Notes: generated by a model from the letters alone, not told the origin. A DNA stretch of 64,000 nucleotides from Streptomyces europaeiscabiei (GCF_036346855.1 NZ_CP107841.1:1612001-1676000), one strand, 5' to 3'; positions 51,202 through 61,020 are shown, numbered from the stretch's first letter. A program made the numbers and translations.

Positions 51202-52428
51202 TCAGGCCCGCCTCGTGGACAGCACGGCCCTCTCGTCAGCGGTCCGCTTCCCCATCGCCACCTCGGCCCCCATCCCCAACGCCCCGTCCAGATCCGCCCA
51301 CAGGTCCTCCAAGTCCTCCAGCCCCACCGACATCCGCAGCAGCCGGTCGCTCACACCGGCGCCCCGGCGGTCCTCCTCCTCCACGATGCGGTGGCTGATC
51401 GAGGCCGGGTGCTGAATGAGGGTGTCGACGCTGCCGAGGCTGACGGCCGGGGTGATCAGTCGGACGGCGGCGATGACCTCGTGCGGGTCGCCGTGGACCT
51501 CGAAGGCGATCATGGCACCGCCGATGCGCGGGTAGTGGACGCGGGCGACGCGCGGGTCGGCGGCGAGGCGGCGGACGATTTCCGCGGCGGTCGTGGAGGC
51601 CGCGCGGACGCGTACCGGGAGGGTCGACAGGCCGCGCAGCAGAAGGTAGCCGGCGAGGGGGTGGAGGACGCCGCCGGTGGCGAAGCGGACCTGGCGCAGC
51701 CGCCCGGCGAACTCCTCGTCGCAGGCCACGACGCCGGCCATCACGTCACCATGGCCGCCGAGGTACTTGGTGGCGCTGTGCAGGACGAGCCGGGCGCCCT
51801 GCTCGACCGGGCGTTGCAGGACGGGCGTGGCGAAGGTGTTGTCCGCGAGCAGCGGGACCGAGCCGCAGGCGTGGGCGAGGGCCCGCAGGTCGAGTTCGGC
51901 GAGGGTCGGGTTGGCCGGGGACTCGACCAGGACCAGGCCCGTGTCGGGGCGCAGCGCGTCCGCGACGCCGGCCGGGTCGACCCAGGTGACCTCGGTGCCG
52001 AGCAGCCCGGCGGTGAGGAGATGGTCGCTGCAGCCGTACAGGGGTCGTACCGCGACGACGTGGCGCAGGCCCATCGAGGCGCGGACCAGGAGCACGGCGG
52101 TCAGTGCGGCCATCCCGCTGGCGAAGGCGACCGCGCTCTCGGTGCCTTCGAGGCGGGCGAGGGCGGTCTCGAAGCGGGCGACGGTCGGGTTGCCGAGCCG
52201 TCCGTAGATCGGCGGGCCCTCCGGCTCGGCGCCGTCCGTGGCGAAGGCGTCGATGCGGGCGGCCTCGCCGCGGCTGTCGTACGAGGGGTAGGTGGTCGAC
52301 AGGTCGATCGGCGGGGCGTGCAGGCCCAGGCGCGCGAGGTCGTCGCGGCCGGCGTGCACGGCCTCGGTGGCCAGTGCTCTCGGCGTGGTGCGTGCGTGGT
52401 CGTACGCGTGCGTGCTCGCTGAGTTCAT
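51202..52428 (-). CDS. Cys/Met metabolism PLP enzyme (cystathionine gamma-lyase/synthase type)
   Basis: 408 residues from ATG 52428. Motifs: N-terminal [59 protein letters not shown]-phosphate [14 protein letters not shown], Asp in [15 protein letters not shown], and the Schiff-base lysine in [17 protein letters not shown]. Probably a cystathionine gamma-lyase or methionine gamma-lyase-like enzyme; the exact reaction is not certain. Divergent from an Lrp-type regulator that presumably controls it. The alternative start is ATG 52446. Confidence 0.92.
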   Translation of the reverse strand: MNSASTHAYDHARTTPRALATEAVHAGRDDLARLGLHAPPIDLSTTYPSYDSRGEAARIDAFATDGAEPEGPPIYGRLGNPTVARFETALARLEGTESAVAFASGMAALTAVLLVRASMGLRHVVAVRPLYGCSDHLLTAGLLGTEVTWVDPAGVADALRPDTGLVLVESPANPTLAELDLRALAHACGSVPLLADNTFATPVLQRPVEQGARLVLHSATKYLGGHGDVMAGVVACDEEFAGRLRQVRFATGGVLHPLAGYLLLRGLSTLPVRVRAASTTAAEIVRRLAADPRVARVHYPRIGGAMIAFEVHGDPHEVIAAVRLITPAVSLGSVDTLIQHPASISHRIVEEEDRRGAGVSDRLLRMSVGLEDLEDLWADLDGALGMGAEVAMGKRTADERAVLSTRRA

Positions 52429-52488
52429 GGAGATCAGAGTGAACATCGGCCGGGCCCTGGAGATCGGGCGCCGTGTTACGTTCGAACA

Positions 52489-52980
52489 ATGGCCGAATCC
52501 GTCGTACTAGATCCGGTGGATCTCCACCTCCTGCGGCTGTTGCAGAACGACGCCCGGACGACGTACCGGGATCTCGCCGCGCAGGTAGGGGTCGCGCCGT
52601 CGACCTGCCTGGACCGGGTGACGCGGCTGCGCCGCGCGGGCGTGATCCTCGGTCATCAACTGCGGCTGGATCCGGCCAAGCTGGGGCGCGGCCTGGAGGC
52701 GCTGTTGTCGGTGCAGGTCAGGCCGCATCGGCGGGAGTTGGTGGGGCCGTTCGTGGAGCGGATCCGGGCGCTGCCGGAGTCGCGGACCGTCTACCACCTC
52801 ACCGGGCCGGACGACTATCTGGTGCATGTCGCGGTCGCGGACATGGCGGATCTGCAGCGGCTGGTCATCGACGAGTTCACGTCGCGGCGCGAGGTGGCGC
52901 GGGTGGAGACCCGGTTGATCTTCCAGCAGTGGGAGTGCGGCCCACTGCTCCCGCCGGACGTCGAACGGTCCACGCCCTGA
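52489..52980 (+). CDS. Lrp/AsnC family transcriptional regulator
   Basis: 163 residues. A winged helix (VDLHLLRLLQNDARTTYRDLAAQVGVAPSTCLDRVTRLRRAGVILGHQLRLD) is followed by a RAM ligand domain (LSVQVRPHRRELVGPFVERIRALPESRTVYHLTGPDDYLVHVAVADM). It shares a 60-bp divergent promoter region with the PLP enzyme gene, so amino-acid-responsive control of that gene is likely. Confidence 0.94.
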   Translation: MAESVVLDPVDLHLLRLLQNDARTTYRDLAAQVGVAPSTCLDRVTRLRRAGVILGHQLRLDPAKLGRGLEALLSVQVRPHRRELVGPFVERIRALPESRTVYHLTGPDDYLVHVAVADMADLQRLVIDEFTSRREVARVETRLIFQQWECGPLLPPDVERSTP

Positions 52981-53105
52981 GTCTCCGTGCTGCGCCGGCG
53001 ACCTCCCGAAGGTGGATCACGCCGTGAGCGGAATCCGGCCGACGTAAGGCTCAAATGCCCGTTAAGCAGCTGACGCCGCCTCCGCGCCGTACCAAGATTG
53101 TCGGC

Positions 53106-54797
53106 ATGTCTGACACGAAGAGTCCCCTGCCCCGTGCGGTCGCCGACGCCTATGTCGACGATCTCGTCGCCCTCGACCCCGTGACCGGCACGTACCTGGG
53201 TGTGAAGGAGAGTTCCAGCAGGTTGCCGGACACCTCGCCGGCGGGCCAGGAGGCCCGTGCGGAGCTGATTCGCGCGACGCTCGCGCGGCTCGACGAGGCG
53301 GAACAGCAGCCGGGCGCGGACAGTGACGCCGAGCGCCGGTGCGCACGCCTGCTGCGCGAGCGGCTGACGGCGGAGCTGGCCGTGCACGAGGCCGACGAGG
53401 GTCTGCGCGCGGTCGGCAACATGGTCACGCCGCCGCACGAGGTGCGCGAGATCTTCACGATCACGCCGGCCGAGACCGAGGAGGACTGGGCGGCGATCGC
53501 GGAGCGGCTGCGCGCGGTGCCGACGGCGTACGCCGGTTACCGCGAGTCCCTCGCGCTCGGCCTGGAGCGCAAGCTGTACGCGGGCCCGCGCCCGACCGCG
53601 ACCTTCGTCGACCAGCTCACCGAGTGGGCGGACACGGACGGTTCGGGGCGTGGCTGGTTCGAGGACTTCGCCGCCGCGGGCCCCGACTCGCTGCGCGCCG
53701 AACTCGACGAGGCCGCCCGGGCCGCGACCCTGGCCGTGGTTGAGCTGCGCGACTGGATGCGGGACGTGTACGCCCCGGCCGTCGAGGACGCGTCGAACAC
53801 GGTCGGCCGGGAGCGCTACGGCAGGCTGGTCCGCTACTTCACGGGTTCGGACCTGGACCTCGACGAGGCGTACGCGTACGGCTGGGCCGAGTTCCACCGG
53901 CTGCTCGGCGAGATGAGGAAGGAGGCCGCGAAGATCCTGCCCGGCGCCGAAACACCGTGGGTGGCGCTCGCGCACCTGGACGAGCACGGCCGGCACATCG
54001 AGGGCGTCGACGAGGTCCGCGACTGGCTGCAGTCCCTGATGGACGAGGCGATCGAGGCGCTGGACGGCACACACTTCGACCTCGCCGAGCCGGTCCGCAA
54101 GGTCGAGTCGTGCATCGCCCCGCCCGGCGGTGCGGCGGCCCCGTACTACTCGGCCCCGACCGAGGACTTCTCCCGTCCGGGCCGCACCTGGCTGCCGACG
54201 ATGGGCGCGACCCGTTTCCCGGTGTACGACCTGGTCTCGACCTGGTACCACGAGGGCGTCCCCGGCCACCACCTCCAGCTGGCGCAGTGGGTGTACGTCA
54301 AGGACGACCTGTCTCGCTACCAGGCCACCATCGGCGGGGTGAGCGCCAACGCCGAGGGCTGGGCGCTGTACGCGGAGCGGCTGATGGACGAGCTGGGCTT
54401 CCTCAAGGACGCGGAGGAGCGCCTCGGCTACCTGGACGCGCAGATGATGCGTGCGGCCCGGGTCATCGTCGACATCGGCATGCATCTGGAGCTGGAGATC
54501 CCGGCGGACTCCCCCTTCCACCCGGGCGAGCGCTGGACCGTCGAGCTGGCCCAGGAGTTCTTCGGCGCCCACAGCAGCCGCCCCGCGGACTTCGTGGAGA
54601 GCGAGCTGACGCGTTATCTGACGATGCCGGGTCAGGCCATCGGCTACAAGCTCGGCGAACGCGCCTGGCTCCTCGGCCGTGAGAACGCGAAGCGGCGCCA
54701 CGGCGACGCCTTCGACGCCAAGGCCTGGCACATGGCCGCGCTCTCCCAGGGGTCCCTGGGCCTGGACGACCTGGTGGACGAGCTGTCCCAGCTGTGA
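53106..54797 (+). CDS. DUF885 family zinc-peptidase-like protein
   Basis: 563 residues, ATG 53106 (MSDTKSPLPRAVADAYVDDL). The DUF885 signature YHEGVPGHHLQLAQ holds an HExxxxHH-like metal site, with downstream EGWALYAERLMDELG as the third ligand region. Helical, M3-like fold. No signal peptide. Substrate unknown; a cytoplasmic peptidase is likely. Confidence 0.92.
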   Translation: MSDTKSPLPRAVADAYVDDLVALDPVTGTYLGVKESSSRLPDTSPAGQEARAELIRATLARLDEAEQQPGADSDAERRCARLLRERLTAELAVHEADEGLRAVGNMVTPPHEVREIFTITPAETEEDWAAIAERLRAVPTAYAGYRESLALGLERKLYAGPRPTATFVDQLTEWADTDGSGRGWFEDFAAAGPDSLRAELDEAARAATLAVVELRDWMRDVYAPAVEDASNTVGRERYGRLVRYFTGSDLDLDEAYAYGWAEFHRLLGEMRKEAAKILPGAETPWVALAHLDEHGRHIEGVDEVRDWLQSLMDEAIEALDGTHFDLAEPVRKVESCIAPPGGAAAPYYSAPTEDFSRPGRTWLPTMGATRFPVYDLVSTWYHEGVPGHHLQLAQWVYVKDDLSRYQATIGGVSANAEGWALYAERLMDELGFLKDAEERLGYLDAQMMRAARVIVDIGMHLELEIPADSPFHPGERWTVELAQEFFGAHSSRPADFVESELTRYLTMPGQAIGYKLGERAWLLGRENAKRRHGDAFDAKAWHMAALSQGSLGLDDLVDELSQL

Positions 54798-54913
54798 TCC
54801 GGGCCGGCCGGGCCCACCGCGCCCCGCGGTCGGGCCCGGCCGCCGCACCGGTTCGGTCCGTCCCTGTTCGGTCCGTCCCCGTCCAGCCCGCGCCTGTCCA
54901 GCCCGCGCCTGTT

Positions 54914-55072
54914 CGGCCGGTCCCGAAATCGGCCGGTCCCGAAATCGGCCGGTCCCGAAATCGGCCGGTCCCGAAATCGGCCGGTCCCGAAATCGGCCGG
55001 TCCCGAAATCGGCCGGTCCTGAAATCGGCCGGTCCCGAAATCGGCCGGTCCTGAAATCGGCCGGTCCCGAAT
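54914..55072. repeat. Tandem 16-bp repeats, ten copies
   Basis: Unit CGGCCGGTCCCGAAAT. Nine complete units (54914-55057; two carry C-to-T in TCCTGAAAT) and a tenth with one base missing. Short related repeats (GTTCGGTCCGTCCC, GTCCAGCCCGCGCCT) precede it from about 54855. It lies between convergent genes. A fortuitous frame through it yields a periodic PEIGRSRNRPVPKSAG pattern. Confidence 0.9.
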
Positions 55073-55086
55073 CGGTCACCTCAAGT

Positions 55087-55614
55087 TCAGTCCGTCAGAG
55101 ATCGCACCTGGACGAGGCCGAGCCATGTCTCCGGCCCCGTCACGACACGGGCCGCGCGCACCCCGTAGTGGCCGGGGGCCAACTCCACCCGCACATGATC
55201 CGTGTCCCGGAAGGCGTCCCCCGGCCAGGCGGCGTCGAACAGGACGACCGGACCCGGCACCCGCCACCGCATCTCCGGCTCCCAGGCGGCCGCGTCGAGC
55301 GCCGCCGGAACGTCCGCGAGGAGTTCGGCCTCGGAGTCGGCCGCGTACCAGCGTACGAAGGTGCCGTGCTCGGGCAGATACGCGGTGGAGGCGGGTTCGT
55401 GGCCGAGGACCAGGGCGCGGGTGTCGCCGACCGGCAGCAGGCCGACGTATCCGTCGATGTCACAGGCCCGGTCGTAGTCGGACGACGTCTCGTCGCCGTC
55501 GGCGCCCGCCCAGAACGGCAGCACCGCTTCCGGCAGCGCTATGAGCGGTCCGCCGCTCGACTCCACCCACCGCACCACATCGGGAACCACCGCAGTCTCC
55601 GCGTATCCAGCCAT
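55087..55614 (-). CDS. Imm21-like immunity protein
   Basis: 175 residues. It matches my memory of Imm21: WVESSGGPLIALPEAVLPFWAGADGD, DYDRACDIDGYVGLLPVGDTRALVLGHEPASTAYLPEHGTFVRWYAADSEAEL, and a C-terminal segment ending in WLGLVQVRSLTD. Imm21 proteins guard against polymorphic toxins. No toxin gene is next to it, so it may be orphan immunity. Confidence 0.8.
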   Translation of the reverse strand: MAGYAETAVVPDVVRWVESSGGPLIALPEAVLPFWAGADGDETSSDYDRACDIDGYVGLLPVGDTRALVLGHEPASTAYLPEHGTFVRWYAADSEAELLADVPAALDAAAWEPEMRWRVPGPVVLFDAAWPGDAFRDTDHVRVELAPGHYGVRAARVVTGPETWLGLVQVRSLTD

Positions 55615-55701
55615 GCCCAGAAGCTACACGGCGCCCGCGCGAGCGAACTCGTCACCCCTGCACACTTCTTGACAACATGTCAGCAAGCGCGGTCGGCGCC
55701 G

Positions 55702-56184
55702 TCAGCAACCGCAGTCGTCGGCGTCCACCGGCGCGGTCAGCGGGTCCGCCCCGCGTCGTGCCGCGCCCTCCCAGGTCTCGTACGCGAAGCCCTCGCGCGC
55801 CCAGTACTCGAAGCCGCCGAGCATCTCCTTGACCCGGAAGCCGAGTTCGGCGAGGGCGAGGGCAGCGCGGGTGGCGCCGTTGCAGCCGGGGCCCCAGCAG
55901 TAGGTGACGACCGGCACGGACCTGTCGAGGAGCTGCTCGGCCTGCTCGGGGATGAGGGCGGTGGGCAGGTGGACCGCGCCCGGGATGTGGCCCTGGTCCC
56001 AGGACTCGGTGGAGCGGGAGTCGATGACCACGAAGCCGGGGTCGCCGTCGGCGGCGAGGGCGGCGGCCACGTCGGACACGTCGGCGTGGAAGACGAGGCC
56101 GGCGCGGAAGTACGCGGCGGCCTCGGCGGGGGCCGCCGGGGCGACCCGCAGGACGGGGTTGACGGCGGACGTGGTGACACTCAT
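55702..56184 (-). CDS. Rhodanese-like sulfurtransferase
   Basis: 160 residues, ATG 56184. A single rhodanese domain: FVVIDSRSTESWDQGHIPGAVHLP and the active loop VTYCWGPGCNGATRAALALAELGFRVKEMLGGFEYW, with Cys in YCWGPGCNG (a second Cys in the loop is unusual). It ends in DDCGC. Divergent from an Lrp regulator, which probably controls it. Confidence 0.92.
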   Translation of the reverse strand: MSVTTSAVNPVLRVAPAAPAEAAAYFRAGLVFHADVSDVAAALAADGDPGFVVIDSRSTESWDQGHIPGAVHLPTALIPEQAEQLLDRSVPVVTYCWGPGCNGATRAALALAELGFRVKEMLGGFEYWAREGFAYETWEGAARRGADPLTAPVDADDCGC

Positions 56185-56240
56185 GAGCTGGCCTTTCCCT
56201 CGCGGAACTCCTTGTTTCCCTGACCAGAAATCTACGGCGG

Positions 56241-56263
56241 CGCCCCTTCTTCCAGAAGGGGCG
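56241..56263. promoter_or_regulatory. Inverted repeat in the rhodanese-Lrp promoter region
   Basis: CGCCCCTTCT / AGAAGGGGCG with a 3-bp spacer in the 131-bp gap between divergent starts. A likely Lrp-type operator, or a terminator-like hairpin. Confidence 0.6.
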
Positions 56264-56315
56264 TTCCACGGTCCACACCTTGATCGGCCGGGGATTCCCC
56301 TGCTATTCATCGGAC

Positions 56316-56771
56316 ATGACCGCGAATTCCCCGTACATGCCCGACGACACCGACTGGCGCATCCTGGAGGTCCTCCAGCGCGAGGGCCGGGCCAGTTTCG
56401 CCGAGCTGGCCCGCGCCGTGTCGATGTCGGCGAGCGCCGTGACCGAACGGGTGGGGCGGCTGGAGGAGGCCGGCGTGATCCAGGGGTACGCAGCCGTCGT
56501 GGACCCGGAACGGCTGGGCCTGCCGATCCTCGCGTTCGTCCGCCTGCGCTACCCCAACGGGAACTACAAGCCGTTCCACGACCTGGTGGCCGTCACGCCC
56601 GAGATCCTGGAGGCGCATCACGTCACGGGCGACGACTGCTTCGTGATCAAGGTCGCCGCCCGTTCGATGCGTCATCTGGAGGAGGTGTCGGGCAAGATCG
56701 GCACGCTGGGGTCGGTCACGACGAGCGTCGTCTACTCCTCACCGCTCCCCCGACGGCCCCTCGGTCACTGA
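56316..56771 (+). CDS. Lrp/AsnC family transcriptional regulator
   Basis: 151 residues, ATG 56316 (MTANSPYMPDDTDWRILEVLQREGRASFAELARAVSMSASAVTERVGRLEEAGVIQGYAAVVD). A RAM domain follows (LPILAFVRLRYPNGNYKPFHDLVAVTPEILEAHHVTGDDCFVIKVAARSM). Divergent from the rhodanese gene and probably its regulator, perhaps sensing a sulfur amino acid. Confidence 0.93.
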   Translation: MTANSPYMPDDTDWRILEVLQREGRASFAELARAVSMSASAVTERVGRLEEAGVIQGYAAVVDPERLGLPILAFVRLRYPNGNYKPFHDLVAVTPEILEAHHVTGDDCFVIKVAARSMRHLEEVSGKIGTLGSVTTSVVYSSPLPRRPLGH

Positions 56772-56822
56772 CCCTCACCGACCCTCGCTGACCTCACAGC
56801 CCCTCGCAGACATCAGTGACCG

Positions 56823-59813
56823 TCACCGGCCTCGCTGCCGTACGACAGACCCGGTCCGCTCCTTCACGACCTCCAGCTGCGCGTGGACGCGCCGCCGCAG
56901 ATCGGCGACGTGACTGACGATGCCGACGCTGCGGTCGCGTTCCCGGAGCGCGTCGAGGACGTCGAGGACCTCGTCGAGGGTCTGGTCGTCGAGGCTGCCG
57001 AACCCCTCGTCGATGAAGAGGGTGTCGAGACGTACCCCGCCCGCCTCGTCGGTGACGACGTCGGCGAGGCCCAGGGCGAGCGCGAGGGAGGCGAAGAACG
57101 TCTCGCCGCCGGAGAGCGTGGCCGTGTCCCGCTCCCGACCGGTCCAGGCGTCGACGACGTGCAGCCCGAGCCCGCTGCGGCCACGCCCGGCCCGGTCGTC
57201 GGAGTGGACGAGGGTGTAGCGGCCGGAGGACATGCGCTGGAGCCGTACGGTCGCGGCGGCGGCCACCTGTTCCAGGCGGGCGGCGAGGACGTACGCCTCC
57301 AGACGCATCTTGCGCTCGTTGTCGGCGGACGTGCCGGCCGCGAGCCCCGCCATCCGGGCGACCCGGTCGTACTCCTCCCGCAGCGGTGCCAGCCGGCGTA
57401 CGGAGGCGCCGGCCCGCGCGGACAGCCGGTCCAGTTCGGCGCTGCGCCGCTCGGCGGCGTCCCACGCGGAGACGGCGTCCTGGAGTCGCCGGGCGGCGGC
57501 CGTGGCGTCCCGCTCGGCGGTCACGAGGTCGGCGGGCGGCTGCTGGGCGGCGGCCGCCGTCCCGGCCTCGGCGAGCACGGCCCGTACGGCGGCCTCCTCC
57601 GACTGCCGGGCGTCGAGGCGGCGTTGCAGGTCCCGGTGGGCCGCGTCGTCGAGGACGGCGGCGGCAGCGGCCTGCGGGGTGTCGAACCCGGCGCGGAACG
57701 CCGCGTCGGCGAGGCGCGCGTCGGCGTCCTTGAGGCGCTGCGCGGTGTCGTCGGCCGCCCGCACGGCCTCGGCGGTCTCGGTGAGGAGCCCGGCCAGCCG
57801 CTCCAACTGCGCGGCCCGCGCGGCCACGCTCCCGGCGTCACCCCGGGCCTGGGCCAACTCCCCTTCCAGGGATGCTCGTTCCCGCTCCAGCGCATCCCGC
57901 CGGGCGTTGCGGGACCCGGCCCGCACCGCCGCCTCCTGCTGCGCGGCGATCCGCCGGTCGCGCTCCCGTTCGGCGTGCAGCAGGGCTTCCTGCGCGGGAT
58001 GCAGTCCGGAGGCGCCGGCCCGCGCCTGTGCGTACCGCTCCTGCATCTCCGCGACCAGCGCGGCGAGTTGCTCCGTCGGCGCGTCACCGGCCTCGGCGCT
58101 CGCGGCGGCGTACGCCTGCCGTACGACTCCCAGTCGCCGTTCCGCCTCGGCACGCTCCTCGTCGGCCCGCTGGTACACGGCGAGCGCCCGCTCCTCCGTC
58201 TCACGGTCCACGTGCCCGGCGATCTTCCGGGCCGGCTCGGGGTGTTCCGTACCACCGCAGACGGCGCACGGTCGCCCTTCGACGAGTTCGGCGGCCAGCT
58301 CCGCCGCGATGCCCGACAGTCGCTGTTCCTTGAGGTCCAGCCAGTGGGCGCGCGCCTCGACCGCCCGCTCGGCGAGCCGGAGCACCCGTGCCTGGGCGTC
58401 CTCCGTGTCGCGCCCGAGCTGGTCCCGCTGCCGGGCGGCCCCGAGCCGCTTCTCGGCGGGATCCCGCTGCACGGCGAGCTGTTCGGCGCGGGTGGCGTCC
58501 TCCTGTGCGGACTCGATGCGGGACCGCAGCTCCGCCCGGGTCGCCTCCCATTCGACCAGCCAGCCCTCGGCGTCCTGGAGGACGTCCTCGTCGGCCCGCT
58601 CCTCGCCGTCCAGCTCCGTACGCTCGACGACCAGTTCGGCCAGCCGCTGTTCCGCCCGCCGGGCCGACTCCAGCCCACCCAGCTCCTCGGCGGCCTTGCG
58701 GGCGGCGGTCGCGAGCCCGGCGGCACCGGCGTCGGCGTACGTCCGCGGCAGGGCGACGCGCGCGCGTGACTGGGCCGCGCTCGCGCCCCGGTGCTCGCGC
58801 TCGGCCTCGTCCCGCAGTTCCAGCGCGGGAGCCACGGCCTCCGCCTTGCGGGCCCGCTCCATGCGCGCCCGGTCCTCCCGGTGGCTCTCTGCCCGCTCCT
58901 CCAGCAGCGCGGCACGCTCCCGCGCCTCCGCGAACCGCCGTTGCAGCCGCGCCACTTCGCGCACGTCGTCCAGGGTTCGGTCGGCGGCGGCCCGCGCCGA
59001 CTCGGCCGCCGCCCGCGCGCTGTGGGCGATGGCGAGCCGTTCGCGGGCGGTGCTGCGGGCGACCGCGGCCCAGCCCAGGACGGCGCCGGCGAGCCCCGGG
59101 TCACCGGGCGTCGGCTCGGGCAGTTCCGGGACGTCCCCCGCCGCCTGCTGCATCCGGTGGGCGTCGGCGAGCAGTACCGCGTCGCCCTCGCGCACCTGCG
59201 CCTCGGTCGCCCGGCGCCGGTCGGCGAGCCGCTTCTCGACGGCGGCGAAGTGGTGGGTGTCGAAGAGGCGGCCGAGCAGCCTGCCCCGTGCCTCGGCGTC
59301 GGCGCGCAGGAAGCGCGCGAAGTCGCCCTGCGGCAACAGCACGACCTGGCAGAACTGCTCCCGGCTCATCCCCAGGGCCTGGGTGATCTCCTCGCCTATC
59401 TCCTGGTGGGAGCGGCTGAGGTCCTTCCAGGAGCCGGCGACCGCGTCGTACTCGCGCAGCGAGCTCTGCGCCTTCTCGACCGTGGTGCCCGCCCCACGTT
59501 TCTTGGGCCGCTCCCAGGGTGGCTGCCGGGTGATCTCCAGCCGGCGTCCGGCGACGGTGAGTTCGAGGCGGACCTCGGTGCGCGTCGAGGGTGCCGCGTG
59601 GTCGCTGCGCAGGGTCATGCCCTGGCCGCTCTGCCGGGCGCCCGGCACCGAGCCGTACAGCGCGTAGCAGACGGCGTCCAGGACCGAGGTCTTGCCGGCG
59701 CCGGTCGGGCCGTGCAGCAGGAAGAGCCCGGCGGCCGAGAGGTCGTCGAAGTCGACGGACTGCGCGCCGCCGAAGGGCCCGAAGGCCGTGATGTCGAGCC
59801 GGTGCAGTCTCAT
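56823..59813 (-). CDS. sbcC: Exonuclease SbcC (SMC-like ATPase)
   Basis: 996 residues, ATG 59813 with GGGAGGGG upstream. Walker A LLHGPTGAGKTSVLDAVCYAL (about 33-53), long coiled coils rich in Ala/Arg/Glu on both sides of a zinc-hook RPCAVCGGTEHP (near residue 516), then ABC signature LSGGETFFASLALALGLADVV and Walker B LDTLFIDEGFGSLDD. With SbcD it processes hairpins and ends of double-strand breaks. A longer frame to 60491 is a composition artefact across sbcD. Confidence 0.96.
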   Translation of the reverse strand: MRLHRLDITAFGPFGGAQSVDFDDLSAAGLFLLHGPTGAGKTSVLDAVCYALYGSVPGARQSGQGMTLRSDHAAPSTRTEVRLELTVAGRRLEITRQPPWERPKKRGAGTTVEKAQSSLREYDAVAGSWKDLSRSHQEIGEEITQALGMSREQFCQVVLLPQGDFARFLRADAEARGRLLGRLFDTHHFAAVEKRLADRRRATEAQVREGDAVLLADAHRMQQAAGDVPELPEPTPGDPGLAGAVLGWAAVARSTARERLAIAHSARAAAESARAAADRTLDDVREVARLQRRFAEARERAALLEERAESHREDRARMERARKAEAVAPALELRDEAEREHRGASAAQSRARVALPRTYADAGAAGLATAARKAAEELGGLESARRAEQRLAELVVERTELDGEERADEDVLQDAEGWLVEWEATRAELRSRIESAQEDATRAEQLAVQRDPAEKRLGAARQRDQLGRDTEDAQARVLRLAERAVEARAHWLDLKEQRLSGIAAELAAELVEGRPCAVCGGTEHPEPARKIAGHVDRETEERALAVYQRADEERAEAERRLGVVRQAYAAASAEAGDAPTEQLAALVAEMQERYAQARAGASGLHPAQEALLHAERERDRRIAAQQEAAVRAGSRNARRDALERERASLEGELAQARGDAGSVAARAAQLERLAGLLTETAEAVRAADDTAQRLKDADARLADAAFRAGFDTPQAAAAAVLDDAAHRDLQRRLDARQSEEAAVRAVLAEAGTAAAAQQPPADLVTAERDATAAARRLQDAVSAWDAAERRSAELDRLSARAGASVRRLAPLREEYDRVARMAGLAAGTSADNERKMRLEAYVLAARLEQVAAAATVRLQRMSSGRYTLVHSDDRAGRGRSGLGLHVVDAWTGRERDTATLSGGETFFASLALALGLADVVTDEAGGVRLDTLFIDEGFGSLDDQTLDEVLDVLDALRERDRSVGIVSHVADLRRRVHAQLEVVKERTGSVVRQRGR

Positions 59814-59856
59814 CGGGCCCCTCCCGCTGCGGGCAGGCGCGGCCGGTGGGCAGGGG

Positions 59857-61020
59857 TCATCGGGCGACCTCCCGGACCGTCTCGTCGGCCCGTACGGCGT
59901 CGAACGCGTCCCTGAGCACGGTCCGTTCGTGCTCGTCGGGTCCCGTACCGCGGACATGGGCCACGAAGTCCTCGGCGATCTGCTGGTCGTCGCGTCCGGC
60001 GAGGCGCCGGGCGTAGGAGACGTCCGGGTCGCCCGGGGCGCGCTCGGGGTCGAAGACGAGGCTGAGCGTGTGCGGGAAGCGCTCGCACAGCCGGGCCATG
60101 GGTTCGGCGGGCCGGACCGGGTCGGTGAGGGTGGCCTCGACCCACGCCTCCTCGTGCCGGGCGAGCCCCGGGTCGGCGAGCAGATCGTCCATCCGCCCCC
60201 GGATCCGGGCGAGCGGGCGCGGCACGGGACAGTCGATCCGTTCGGCGTCGACCGAGCCGTCGGCGCCGAGGTCCACCAGCCACATGCTCTTGCGGTGGTC
60301 GGTCTCGGAGAAGGAGTACGGCAGCGGGGAGCCGGAGTAGCGGACGCGGTCGGTGAGGGTCTGGCTGCCGTGCAGATGGCCCAGGGCCACGTAGTCGACG
60401 CCGTCGAAGACACCGGCGGGCACGGAGGAGACCCCGCCGACGGAGATGTCCCGCTCGCTGTCGCTGGGCGCGCCGCCGGTGACGAAGGCATGGGCCAGGA
60501 CGACGGAACGGGTGCCCGCCGGGCGGGTGGACAGGTCGGCCCGGACCCGGTCCATGGCCGCGGCGAGCACCGCCTCGTGGCTAGCCTTCTCCACCCCGAA
60601 CTCGTCCTTCACCAGGGCGGGTTCGAGATACGGCAGCCCGTAGAAGGCGATGTCGCCGTGCGTGTCGGCCAGGACCACCGGGGTGCCGGCAGCCGAGGCC
60701 GCCGTCCGCAGATGGATGCCCGCCCGGCCGATGAGGCCCGCGCCGACGCCGAGCCGCCGCGCCGAGTCGTGGTTCCCGGAGATCATCACCGTCGGCACGT
60801 CCAGCTCCGCCAGTCGGTGCAGGGCGTCGTCGAAGAGCTCGACCGCGGCCAGCGCGGGCACCGCACGGTCGTACACGTCCCCCGCCACCACCACCGCGTC
60901 CACGTCGCGCTCCCGCACGGTCGCGACCAGATGACCGATGAACTCGGCCTGCGCGCCGAGCATGTTCACCCGGTGGAACGCCCGACCGAGATGCCAGTCG
61001 GAAGTGTGCAGTATTCTCAT
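59857..61020 (-). CDS. sbcD: Exonuclease SbcD (Mre11-type nuclease)
   Basis: 387 residues. Calcineurin-like phosphoesterase motifs: MRILHTSDWHLGRAFH, VVVAGDVYDRAVP, VMISGNHDSARRLG, SVVLAHAFVTGG, and DYVALGHLHGSQTL. Encoded 43 bp upstream of sbcC on the same strand (one operon). The catalytic subunit of SbcCD. Confidence 0.96.
   Translation of the reverse strand: MRILHTSDWHLGRAFHRVNMLGAQAEFIGHLVATVRERDVDAVVVAGDVYDRAVPALAAVELFDDALHRLAELDVPTVMISGNHDSARRLGVGAGLIGRAGIHLRTAASAAGTPVVLADTHGDIAFYGLPYLEPALVKDEFGVEKASHEAVLAAAMDRVRADLSTRPAGTRSVVLAHAFVTGGAPSDSERDISVGGVSSVPAGVFDGVDYVALGHLHGSQTLTDRVRYSGSPLPYSFSETDHRKSMWLVDLGADGSVDAERIDCPVPRPLARIRGRMDDLLADPGLARHEEAWVEATLTDPVRPAEPMARLCERFPHTLSLVFDPERAPGDPDVSYARRLAGRDDQQIAEDFVAHVRGTGPDEHERTVLRDAFDAVRADETVREVAR

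Noticed and set aside
54914..55072. Possible CRISPR or repeat protein gene
   Set aside because: 16-bp contiguous units; translated patterns arise in several frames without start signals.
57232..59667. Very long open frame on the plus strand opposite sbcC
   Set aside because: Antisense mirror of sbcC caused by GC-rich third positions; Ser/Arg/Ala-rich with no domain.
59814..60491. N-terminal extension of sbcC through sbcD
   Set aside because: Overlaps sbcD on the same strand; the Walker A domain begins at MRLHRLDITAFGPF at 59813 with a good ribosome site.
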